Assembly (NCBI GenBank): GCA_041738345.1
Contig: JBGSPX010000031.1
Coordinates: forward strand, 1-64,000
Source: Proteocatella sp041738345
GTDB taxonomy: Bacteria > Bacillota > Clostridia > Peptostreptococcales > Filifactoraceae
Direction: 5' to 3'
Length of the DNA stretch: 64,000 nt
In this document: positions 33,662 to 41,360 of the stretch, piece by piece
Layout of the letters: every line of letters starts with the position of its first letter
Position numbering within the stretch: position 1 is the stretch's first letter
Translations under genes and position numbers: made by a program
The notes under the pieces: generated by a model
The model's input: the letters and a program-made list of their open reading frames with translations, nothing else
Told to the model about the DNA's origin: nothing
The model's database searches: none

Positions 33662-34366
33662 ATGAATAAAAGAACAATTTCTTTTGAATATTTTATCCTC
33701 TCTTTATTTTTAGGAATATTACTTATAATACAAATGAAAAGTCCTATCCAGTATAATGCATACACCTCATTTGTATCTAGAGAAATAATATCTCAAATAA
33801 ATAAAGAAAAAAAGGATATGTATGATTTAGAAGATAAATTAAGTTCTTTAAATCGTCAGTATACAAAGCTTCAGAAGCAATATGAAAAAGAAAATATGGG
33901 ATTAAAAGGTGAAGAAAAACAAAAATATGAAAGCTACAGAATATCACTTGGACTAGAAAAAATTTCAGGTGAAGGAATCATAATAAAATTAGAACCAATG
34001 GATTCAAATAAAAATATAGCTTTTGATATAGAGTCAAATCGGATACTCTTAAAACTAGTAAATAATATAAAAAAGGCTAGTGGTGAGGTTATTGCAGTTA
34101 ACAATCAAATATTGACCGCAAATTCAGAAATCACTTTGGCTGGAAACCACATAAATATAAACAGTGTACCTATAAGTCAACCATACGAAATAAAAGTCAT
34201 AGGTAATGAAAAAGCGCTGTATAGATATTTTGTAGAAAAAGATTATTTATTGAATGCTTTAGAAAAAAATTTAGATATAAAAACAGAAGTCTCAAAATCT
34301 AGGAAAATTAGTATACCGTCATTAAGCGGGCAAAAAGAATTTGAATATATGGAAATGGTGGAATAA
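33662..34366 (+). CDS. DUF881 family membrane-anchored protein
   Basis: A 234-residue protein with one N-terminal transmembrane helix (YFILSLFLGILLIIQM), a coiled coil (about 40-85, LEDKLSSLNRQYTKLQKQ) and an extracellular DUF881 domain (PF05949). The domain carries the conserved GLEKISGEGIIIKL and INSVPISQPYEIKVIGN. The function is unknown; in other Firmicutes similar genes lie near division or cell-envelope genes. It is followed directly by a 101-residue unknown protein and an FAD-dependent oxidoreductase. Confidence 0.82.
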   Translation: MNKRTISFEYFILSLFLGILLIIQMKSPIQYNAYTSFVSREIISQINKEKKDMYDLEDKLSSLNRQYTKLQKQYEKENMGLKGEEKQKYESYRISLGLEKISGEGIIIKLEPMDSNKNIAFDIESNRILLKLVNNIKKASGEVIAVNNQILTANSEITLAGNHININSVPISQPYEIKVIGNEKALYRYFVEKDYLLNALEKNLDIKTEVSKSRKISIPSLSGQKEFEYMEMVE

Positions 34367-34368
34367 CT

Positions 34369-34674
34369 ATGTTTGTTTTGGTAGAACAAATAAGCCCTTT
34401 TAAAGGGGTATATGATTATGATGTATTTGAGGAAGATATAGAGATTAATTACAGTAATATTTTATTTAAAATAAGAGCCTATTACTTAAAAAGCACTTAT
34501 AGTAAAATAGAAGATGAATTAGATTTAATTGTTTTTGATAATAGTTATTTTTTTAAGAAGACGACAGAATTATCAATTATGATAGAAGTGCTAAAAAAAA
34601 CCATTTTAGCAGAACTTTGTGAACTAGGATTGGATGAATATACAAAAATAAATATAAATATAGTAGAGGGTTAA
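34369..34674 (+). CDS. Uncharacterised 101-residue protein
   Basis: Not recognised. A small acidic soluble protein opening MFVLVEQISPFKGVYDYDVF, with alternating hydrophobic segments suggesting a mixed alpha/beta fold. It sits two bases after the DUF881 stop and abuts the oxidoreductase start with no gap, so it is translated in the same operon. Tight packing and shared codon use support a real gene. There is no cysteine cluster or nucleotide-binding motif. Confidence 0.6.
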   Translation: MFVLVEQISPFKGVYDYDVFEEDIEINYSNILFKIRAYYLKSTYSKIEDELDLIVFDNSYFFKKTTELSIMIEVLKKTILAELCELGLDEYTKININIVEG

Positions 34675-36246
34675 ATGATACAAATTTCGAATATAAAAGT
34701 AGGATTAGATGAAGAAAAACATGATATTATAAGAAGGCATATCTCGAGGAAATTGAGAATTAGCGATTTTGAATATAGAATTACAAGAGAATCTATAGAT
34801 GCAAGGAAAAAGCCTATAAATTTTGTATATCAGGTATATGTAGATACTAAAGAAAAGAATGTAAATATAGAGAACAATAAAGATATTTTGAGTATAGATA
34901 AATATATTCCAGAAAAAATAAAGTTTGGAGATAAAAAAATATTAAATAGGGTTGCCGTGGTAGGACTTGGACCAGCGGGACTTTTTGCTGCGCTAGAACT
35001 TGCTAGAAACGGTTATAAACCAGTTGTTTTTGAAAGAGGGAAGTCAGTTGATTTTAGAAAGCAGGACGTAGAATTATTTTGGGAAAAAGGAATTTTTAAT
35101 AAAGATTCTAATGTTCAATTTGGAGAAGGTGGAGCAGGTACATTCTCTGATGGAAAACTTACAACTAGAATAAAAGACAAAAGAGTAAATCTGATTTTAG
35201 AAGATTTACATCATTTTGGAGCTTCTGAAGAAATTATATATTCGCATAAGCCTCATGTAGGAACAGATATCTTAATAGATGTAGTAAAAAATATAAGAAA
35301 TGAAATTATAAACTTAGGTGGAGAAGTTCATTTTGAGAGTAAAGTAGAAGATTTAATTATAAATAATGGAGAACTAGAAGGATTCATTGTAAATGGTAAA
35401 CCGTTTTACACAAATGCGGCTATATTATCAATAGGTCATAGTGCAAGAGACACCTTTGAGATGCTCGCAAACAACGAAATAAAAATGGAACAAAAGCCAT
35501 TTGCAGTAGGTTTTAGAATAGAACATCCTCAGATAATGATAGATAAAAGTCAGTATAAGGAATTATATGATCATCCAAAGCTTAAATCAGCCGAATACCA
35601 TCTTACACATCAAAGTAGTACGGGAAGATCTTGTTATACATTTTGTATGTGTCCAGGAGGCAAGGTCATAGCATCTTCATCAGAGCCAGAGATGGTAGTT
35701 GTTAATGGCATGAGTTATAATGCAAGAGATTTAGAAAATGCTAATAGTGCAATTCTGTGTAATGTTGATAAAGTAGATTTTTCAGAAGGGATATTAGGCG
35801 GAATCGAATTTCAAAGAAAAATAGAGAAAGATGCATTTGAATTAGGTGGAAAAAATTATTTCGCACCAGTTCAAAAAGTTTCAGACTTTATAAACAAAAG
35901 AGAAACCATAGAACTTGGAAGTGTAACGCCATCATATATGCCTGGATACAAATTTGCAAGACTTGATAAACTTTATCCAGAAATTATAACAAGATCTATT
36001 TCAGAAGCTATAATTGGGATGGGGAAAAAATTAAAAGGTTTTGATATGGAAGATGCAATCCTAACGGGTGTCGAAACAAGAAGCTCTTCACCAGTAAGAA
36101 TTTTAAGAACAGAAGATGGTGAATCGCTTAATTTAGCAGGGCTTTATCCAACCGGCGAAGGGGCAGGATACGCTGGTGGAATTATGAGCGCTTCGGTAGA
36201 TGGACTCAAAATGGCACAGCTATTAATGATGAAATTTACAAACTAA
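34675..36246 (+). CDS. NAD(P)/FAD-dependent oxidoreductase (COG2509 type)
   Basis: A 523-residue flavoprotein. An N-terminal RNA-binding-like segment (about 1-75, RRHISRKLRISDFEYRI) precedes the FAD dinucleotide fold VAVVGLGPAGLFAALELARNG (near 98). GEGGAGTFSDGKLTTRIKD and the C-terminal YPTGEGAGYAGGIMSASVDG are the hallmarks of the uncharacterised FAD-dehydrogenase family COG2509. The substrate is unknown. ATG 34675 immediately follows the stop of the 101-residue gene. Confidence 0.9.
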   Translation: MIQISNIKVGLDEEKHDIIRRHISRKLRISDFEYRITRESIDARKKPINFVYQVYVDTKEKNVNIENNKDILSIDKYIPEKIKFGDKKILNRVAVVGLGPAGLFAALELARNGYKPVVFERGKSVDFRKQDVELFWEKGIFNKDSNVQFGEGGAGTFSDGKLTTRIKDKRVNLILEDLHHFGASEEIIYSHKPHVGTDILIDVVKNIRNEIINLGGEVHFESKVEDLIINNGELEGFIVNGKPFYTNAAILSIGHSARDTFEMLANNEIKMEQKPFAVGFRIEHPQIMIDKSQYKELYDHPKLKSAEYHLTHQSSTGRSCYTFCMCPGGKVIASSSEPEMVVVNGMSYNARDLENANSAILCNVDKVDFSEGILGGIEFQRKIEKDAFELGGKNYFAPVQKVSDFINKRETIELGSVTPSYMPGYKFARLDKLYPEIITRSISEAIIGMGKKLKGFDMEDAILTGVETRSSSPVRILRTEDGESLNLAGLYPTGEGAGYAGGIMSASVDGLKMAQLLMMKFTN

Positions 36247-36337
36247 TCAAAAATATTTTAAATTTATACTATCATAAAGTCACTTTTTTTGTTAAAATAG
36301 ACAAGGAATTTCTTTATATAATTTTTGGAGGTCATAA

Positions 36338-37951
36338 ATGTACTTTACAATCTTTTTAGAAGTAGTTGCAGGATTAGGGCTATTCCTTTACGGAATGAAT
36401 CTTATGGGGTCTGGACTACAAAAAGCAGCAGGAGATAAATTGAAATCTATAATAGGTCTACTTACGAAAAATAGACTTGTAGCAGTTTTTGTAGGTATTT
36501 TTGTTACGGGAATTATCCAGAGCTCTTCTGCGACTACGGTAATGGTTGTAGGCTTTGTAAATGCTGGAATAATGCAACTATCTCAAGCGATTGGGGTAAT
36601 AATGGGGGCAAATGTTGGAACTACGGTTACAGCGCAGCTTGTTTCATTTAATTTAGAGCAAATAGCGCCAGTAGCAGTAGGAATTGGTATGATTATTTTA
36701 ATAACTAAAAAAAATGCAAAGAGTAAGCATTATGCAGATATACTTATAGGTTTTGGGATACTCTTTGTAGGAATGGTTTATATGAAAGATGCCGTAAAGC
36801 CTTTGAAAGAGGTAGAAGGTTTCAGACATATGCTTGTAACCTTTGGAAGTAATCCATTTTTAGGAATATTAATGGGATTTGGAATAACATTACTTCTTCA
36901 AAGTTCTTCAGCATCTATTGGAATTCTTTTGGCTCTTGCATCAGAAGGTATGCTTCCTTTGGCGGCAGCGCTTCCTATACTTTATGGAGATAATATAGGA
37001 ACTTGTACTACTGCACTTATTTCAAGTATAGGAGCTAGCAAAAATGCACAACGTGCAGCTGTAATGCACCTTACATTTAATGTAATAGGGACAATTTTAT
37101 TTGCGTTTCTGCTTCATATTCCAATAACTTATATTGTTACACAGTTAGATCCAAATGATATAGGTAGACAAATAGCAAATGCACATACATTATTTAATGT
37201 AGTAAATGTCGTAATACAATTTCCAATAGCTGGATTTATAGTTAAGTTTGCAGAAACTGTAATTCCGCTTAAAGAAGAAATCGGCCCAGGAATGGTTACT
37301 CACCTTGATAAACGTATGCTTGGAACTCCTTCGATTGCACTTGAAAGTGCATTTAAAGAATGTATAAATATGGGGACTATAGCTAAGGAAAATGTTCAAA
37401 GATCTGTAGATGCTTTTATAGATAAAGATTCAAATAAAGTTCAAGAAGTTTTTAGAATCGAAAAAGATATAAATAAGATGGAAAGAGAAATAATAGACTA
37501 TCTTATAAGTCTTTCGAATTCAGAAATTTCATTAGAAGATCGTATTGTGGTAGATGGACTGTTTAATACAGTGAATGATATAGAACGAATAGGTGATCAT
37601 GCAGATAATATTGCAGAATTAGCACAGAATTCTATAGAAAATGATTTACCTTATTCATCGGAATCAAAAGAAGAACTGATTGATATGCTGGATAAAGTAA
37701 TCTATGCAGTCGAATCATCACTTGATGCAATGAGAACTGGAGATATAGAAATCGCAAGAAGAGTTAGAGTTACAGAAGATAAAGTCGATGCAATGGAAAA
37801 AGCTTGTAGATCAGGACACATATACAGACTTAACAATAGTATGTGTAATCCAGAATCGGGAATAATGTTCCTTGACGTTATAAGTAACTTAGAGCGAATA
37901 GCAGACCATGCAACAAATATTGCGGATGCAGTAGTAGATTCTATAGTATAA
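36338..37951 (+). CDS. Na/Pi cotransporter family protein with PhoU-like tail
   Basis: A 537-residue membrane protein. Two inverted Na_Pi_cotrans repeats carry the diagnostic QSSS motifs (GIIQSSSATTVMV near 65 and LLLQSSSASIGIL near 188), with GANVGTTVTAQL and GDNIGTCTTALI following each. The C-terminal 190 residues form a PhoU-like helical domain (NTVNDIERIGDHADNIAEL). It probably imports phosphate or a similar anion with Na+. It is monocistronic: it has its own ggaggt site and a terminator at 37957. Confidence 0.93.
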   Translation: MYFTIFLEVVAGLGLFLYGMNLMGSGLQKAAGDKLKSIIGLLTKNRLVAVFVGIFVTGIIQSSSATTVMVVGFVNAGIMQLSQAIGVIMGANVGTTVTAQLVSFNLEQIAPVAVGIGMIILITKKNAKSKHYADILIGFGILFVGMVYMKDAVKPLKEVEGFRHMLVTFGSNPFLGILMGFGITLLLQSSSASIGILLALASEGMLPLAAALPILYGDNIGTCTTALISSIGASKNAQRAAVMHLTFNVIGTILFAFLLHIPITYIVTQLDPNDIGRQIANAHTLFNVVNVVIQFPIAGFIVKFAETVIPLKEEIGPGMVTHLDKRMLGTPSIALESAFKECINMGTIAKENVQRSVDAFIDKDSNKVQEVFRIEKDINKMEREIIDYLISLSNSEISLEDRIVVDGLFNTVNDIERIGDHADNIAELAQNSIENDLPYSSESKEELIDMLDKVIYAVESSLDAMRTGDIEIARRVRVTEDKVDAMEKACRSGHIYRLNNSMCNPESGIMFLDVISNLERIADHATNIADAVVDSIV

Positions 37952-37956
37952 ATTCT

Positions 37957-37986
37957 AAGGCTGAGGCGTTTCGCTTCAGCCTTTTA
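37957..37986 (+). terminator. Terminator after the Na/Pi gene
   Basis: Aaggctgaggcg (37957-37968) pairs with cgcttcagcctt (37972-37983), with one G-T pair, followed by TT. Confidence 0.85.
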
Positions 37987-38007
37987 AATATTATTAAGGA
38001 GAAGATA

Positions 38008-38388
38008 ATGAAAAAGGGAGATGTAGCAATAATATTGGTAGTTTTCATGATTGCAAATATTTTTGGCTATATGGTTAGTGTAAATAAAGAAAAAACCGCT
38101 AAAACGGTAATAATAGTAAAAGATGGAGAAATTATTCATAAATATAAAATCAATGATACATATGAAAAGACAATAAAATTGGATTTTTCTCAGGAGCATA
38201 ATGTTGTAGAGATAAAGAATGGAAAAGTAACAATGACAGAATCCAGTTGCCATGACAAAATATGTGTTAAAACAAAACCGATTTCAAAGAGTGGAGAAAT
38301 GATTGTATGTCTACCACATAAACTATATGTGAAAATCGAAGGAGAAGAATCAAATAAAAATAATGACATAGATATAGTGGTCAATTAA
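38008..38388 (+). CDS. NusG domain II-containing membrane-anchored protein
   Basis: A 126-residue protein with an N-terminal membrane helix (VAIILVVFMIANIFGYMV) and an extracellular NusG-II-like (DUF1312) domain. The domain includes VVEIKNGKVTMTESSCHDKICV and CLPHKLYVKIEG; the Cys pair in SCHDKIC and the C-terminal VCLPHK are characteristic. In clostridia it is regularly encoded just before a Gx-type ECF transporter, as here, and is thought to belong to that system or to envelope electron-transfer loci. Its molecular role is unproven. Confidence 0.88.
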   Translation: MKKGDVAIILVVFMIANIFGYMVSVNKEKTAKTVIIVKDGEIIHKYKINDTYEKTIKLDFSQEHNVVEIKNGKVTMTESSCHDKICVKTKPISKSGEMIVCLPHKLYVKIEGEESNKNNDIDIVVN

Positions 38389-38398
38389 AGGAGAAATT

Positions 38399-38911
38399 AT
38401 GGGAAGGACTAAAAAAACTGTTTTTTTAGCGCTTATGATAGCATATTCGCTAGTACTTTATATAATAGAGTCTATGTTACCAACACTTTACTTTATAGCT
38501 CCAGGCGCAAAGCTAGGACTTACTAATATGGTGACGTTATCTCTAATTTATATAGTTGGAGCAAAGGATGCATTTATTGTGATGACTATAAGAATTATAA
38601 TGTCCTCAATATTTGGAGGAGGTATGTCTGCATTTATGTATAGTTTTTCTGGAGGGATATTTAGTCTTTTAGCAATGTATATAGTTAAGAAAATGGACTT
38701 TAAAACAGTGTCTATAATAGGCGTAAGTGTTATAGGGGCTATGTTTTTTAATATAGGTCAGCTCCTTGTAAGCGCAGCCGTAATAAAAAATATATCTATA
38801 TTTGTATACCTTCCAATACTAACATATGTTTCATTAGGTACAGGGATATTAGTAGGGTATGCATCTAAATTTATGGTAGAAAGAACTAAATTTGTAAAAT
38901 ATTTGACATGA
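38399..38911 (+). CDS. Gx transporter / heptaprenyl-diphosphate-synthase component-I-like membrane protein
   Basis: A 170-residue polytopic protein with about five or six helices, an S-component-like fold. It shows LPTLYFIAPGAKLGLTNMVTL and the RIIMSSIFGGGMSAFMYSFSGG loop characteristic of the Gx transporter family (PF07456, formerly annotated as Hpre_diP_synt_I). The ligand is uncertain; a thiamine- or isoprenoid-related precursor has been suggested for the family. It is paired with the NusG-II gene 10 bp upstream. Confidence 0.85.
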   Translation: MGRTKKTVFLALMIAYSLVLYIIESMLPTLYFIAPGAKLGLTNMVTLSLIYIVGAKDAFIVMTIRIIMSSIFGGGMSAFMYSFSGGIFSLLAMYIVKKMDFKTVSIIGVSVIGAMFFNIGQLLVSAAVIKNISIFVYLPILTYVSLGTGILVGYASKFMVERTKFVKYLT

Positions 38912-38935
38912 TTATATTGACTTTATAGCGGATAT
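38912..38935 (+). promoter_or_regulatory. Candidate IscR operator
   Basis: Tatattgactttatagcgg and the following atata make an imperfect palindrome: half-site atattgac against atatccgc on the other strand. Its reverse complement resembles the type-1 IscR consensus ATAxYYGACTxxxxYAGTCxxxTAT. It lies 65 bases before iscR and near a TATAAT at 38941-38946, so it could mediate Fe-S-dependent autorepression of the isc operon. Confidence 0.45.
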
Positions 38936-38999
38936 AGTATTATAATTAAAACATAGTAAATTACTAGGAATTGATAATATACCAGAAGGGGATGAAATT

Positions 39000-39413
39000 T
39001 TGAAATTATCCACTAAAGGAAGATATGGGCTTAAGGCGATATATGAATTGGCATTAAAAGTTAATGATAATACACCACTGCCTATAAAAACAATAGCTGA
39101 AAAAATAGGAGTATCAGAACTTTATCTTGAACAAATTTTTTCGGTTTTGAAAAAAAGTGAACTGGTAAAGAGTGTAAGAGGAGCTCAAGGGGGCTATCTT
39201 CTTGCAAAACAGGCTTCAGACATAACCGTTGGAGATGTTATAAGAGCCCTAGAAGGACCTGTGGCACCTGCAAGCTGTGTTTCTGGAGAGCAGAACCCAT
39301 GTATGAATGCAGAAGAATGTGTTACTAAAATAGTTTGGGAAAAGATGAAGAGCAGTATGGATGAATGTATGGATGCAATAACATTACAGGATATGCTCGA
39401 CAAAAATATATAA
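39000..39413 (+). CDS. iscR: Rrf2-family iron-sulfur regulator IscR
   Basis: A 137-residue winged-helix repressor. It opens MKLSTKGRYGLKAIYELAL, has the recognition helix region VSELYLEQIFSVLKKSELVK and the wing GAQGGYLLAK. Three cysteines at 93, 101 and 107 (ASCVSGEQNPCMNAEEC) are placed as [2Fe-2S] ligands, which favours IscR over the cluster-free CymR. It starts at TTG 39000 behind agaagggga. As first gene before iscS and iscU it should sense cluster status and control the operon. Confidence 0.92.
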   Translation: MKLSTKGRYGLKAIYELALKVNDNTPLPIKTIAEKIGVSELYLEQIFSVLKKSELVKSVRGAQGGYLLAKQASDITVGDVIRALEGPVAPASCVSGEQNPCMNAEECVTKIVWEKMKSSMDECMDAITLQDMLDKNI

Positions 39414-39430
39414 TATAAGGAGAATACATT

Positions 39431-40621
39431 ATGGAATTTAGAAGAGTATATTTAGATAACTCAGCAACAACTCCGGTGAAAAAAGAAGTTATAGAAGCAA
39501 TGCTAGATGTTTTGGAAAATAAACATGGAAATCCATCAAGTGTACATCAGTTTGGACAAGATGCAAAACCAGTGGTAGAAAAAGCTAGACAAAGCGTAGC
39601 AAAACTACTTGGGGCAAATAGCAATGAAATTTATTTTACTGCAGGCGGTTCTGAATCAGATAACTGGGCAATAAAAGGAACTGCATTTGCACTTAGAGAT
39701 AAGGGAAATCATATAATAACTACAAATATAGAGCATCATGCAGTACTTCATACTTGTGAATATCTTGAGAAATTCCATGGTTTTGAGGTGACATATTTAG
39801 ATGTAAAAGAAAATGGAATCATAGATTTAGAACAGTTAAAAGAAGCCATAAGACCAACGACAATATTGATAACTGTAATGTTTGCAAATAATGAAATTGG
39901 TTCTGTACAACCTATAAAAGAAATTGGAGCAATTGCAAAAGAACATAAAATACTGTTCCACACAGATGCAGTGCAAGCGTTGGGGAATATAGCAATAGAT
40001 GTAAATGAATTAAATATAGATATGCTTTCACTTTCGGGACATAAGATATATGCGCCTAAAGGCGTAGGGGCACTTTATATAAGAAAAGGCGTTAAACTTC
40101 ACAACTTGGTTCATGGTGGAGGGCAAGAAAGAAAAATGAGAGCTGGTACAGAAAATACATCTGGAATAGCAGCTTTAGGTAAAGCTTGTGAACTAGCTTA
40201 TGAAGGACTTGAAGCACATGTCCGTCATACCATGAAGTTAAGAGAAAAACTTATAAATGGAGTTTTAGAAAAAATACCTTATACTATAGTTACAGGAGAT
40301 AGAAAAGAAAGACTTTCTACAATAGCAAGTTTTTGTTTTAGATTTATAGAAGGCGAAGCGCTTCTTTTAAGTTTAGATATGGTAGGTATAGCAGGCTCTA
40401 GTGGTTCAGCATGTACTTCAGGCGCACTTGACCCATCGCATGTGTTGATGGCATTAGGTCTTACTCATGAAATAGCACATGGTTCATTAAGACTTAGTCT
40501 ATCAGATTTCACAACGGAAGAAGATATAGATTATGTATTAGAAAAATTACCTGAGATTGTGGATAGACTTAGAAAAATGTCTCCACTGTATGAAGATTTC
40601 TTGAAAGGAGAAAGTAAATAA
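39431..40621 (+). CDS. iscS: Cysteine desulfurase IscS/NifS
   Basis: A 396-residue PLP enzyme that takes sulfur from cysteine for Fe-S assembly. YLDNSATTPVKKEV opens it, the PLP lysine is in SLSGHKIYAPKGVGAL near 205, and the persulfide Cys is in SSGSACTSGALDPSHVL near 325. The active-site loop is the long IscS/NifS form. It starts 18 bp after iscR and ends one base before iscU. Confidence 0.97.
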   Translation: MEFRRVYLDNSATTPVKKEVIEAMLDVLENKHGNPSSVHQFGQDAKPVVEKARQSVAKLLGANSNEIYFTAGGSESDNWAIKGTAFALRDKGNHIITTNIEHHAVLHTCEYLEKFHGFEVTYLDVKENGIIDLEQLKEAIRPTTILITVMFANNEIGSVQPIKEIGAIAKEHKILFHTDAVQALGNIAIDVNELNIDMLSLSGHKIYAPKGVGALYIRKGVKLHNLVHGGGQERKMRAGTENTSGIAALGKACELAYEGLEAHVRHTMKLREKLINGVLEKIPYTIVTGDRKERLSTIASFCFRFIEGEALLLSLDMVGIAGSSGSACTSGALDPSHVLMALGLTHEIAHGSLRLSLSDFTTEEDIDYVLEKLPEIVDRLRKMSPLYEDFLKGESK

Positions 40622-41062
40622 ATGTATACTAAAGAAGTAATGGATCATTTTTCAAATCCTAGAAATGTAGGTGAAATCGAAAATCCAGATGGAGTAGGAG
40701 AAGTAGGAAATCCTAAATGTGGGGATATAATGAAAATATATCTTAAAATAGAAAATGATATAATAGTAGATGTTAAGTTTAAAACTTTTGGTTGCGGTTC
40801 AGCGATTGCAAGTTCAAGTATGTCTACGGAGATGATTAAGGGTAAGACTATATTTGAAGCACTTGCACTTACTAACAAAGAAGTAGCTAATGCACTTGGT
40901 GGACTTCCTCCTGTAAAGATGCATTGTTCAGTACTTGCAGAGCAGGCTATAAAAAAGGCTATAAGAGATTATGCTATTCAGCATAAAATCGATATTCCTG
41001 GACTTACAGATACAGAAATAGTTGAAGATCACGATCATGGGCATGACGAAGAAGAATTTTAA
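40622..41062 (+). CDS. iscU: Fe-S cluster scaffold protein IscU/NifU-N
   Basis: A 146-residue scaffold. The three cluster ligands are C33 (NPKCGD), C58 (TFGCGSA) and C102 (MHCSVLAEQA), and the LPPVK sequence that recruits HscA-like chaperones precedes C102. The tail DHDHGHDEEEF is unusually His/Asp-rich and may bind metal; it extends past the normal end of the fold. No hscA, hscB or fdx gene follows, as in many Firmicutes. Confidence 0.96.
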   Translation: MYTKEVMDHFSNPRNVGEIENPDGVGEVGNPKCGDIMKIYLKIENDIIVDVKFKTFGCGSAIASSSMSTEMIKGKTIFEALALTNKEVANALGGLPPVKMHCSVLAEQAIKKAIRDYAIQHKIDIPGLTDTEIVEDHDHGHDEEEF

Positions 41063-41070
41063 AAAAACTA

Positions 41071-41099
41071 TTGAAAAATCAGCATATTTATTATATGAT
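41071..41099 (+). promoter_or_regulatory. Promoter of the alaS leader
   Basis: TTGAAA (41071-41076), a 17-bp spacer and TATGAT (41094-41099) precede the T-box leader directly. Confidence 0.6.
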
Positions 41100-41119
41100 T
41101 AATAAGAATATAATAAATT

Positions 41120-41328
41120 GCAGTGAAGAGGATGAGTAGTTTTATAATTTGCTTACAGAAAAGAGATGGTTGATGAGAATCTCTACAAAATATAAAGTGA
41201 AGCTACCTTGGAGTTTATCTGAAAAAGAGATACGTTGATTACGTTATAATCTTGAGATGTTCAGTTTGGACAAGTAAGGTGGTACCGCGAAAATTCGCCC
41301 TTATGAGGTTTTTCTCATAAGGGTTTTT
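41120..41328 (+). promoter_or_regulatory. T-box leader of alaS (Ala, GCU specifier)
   Basis: The leader shows agtgaagaggatgagtag as the Stem I start. The specifier context GAA-GCT-A has GCT (Ala) at 41202-41204. The canonical T-box is aaggtggtaccgcg (about 41276-41289). The terminator stem is cccttatgag with ctcataaggg plus a T-run near 41299-41328. Uncharged tRNA-Ala should promote readthrough into alaS. The region from 41063 to the alaS start holds only this promoter and leader. Confidence 0.94.
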
Positions 41329-41360
41329 ATATATTTATATAAAATATAGGAGGAATAAAA

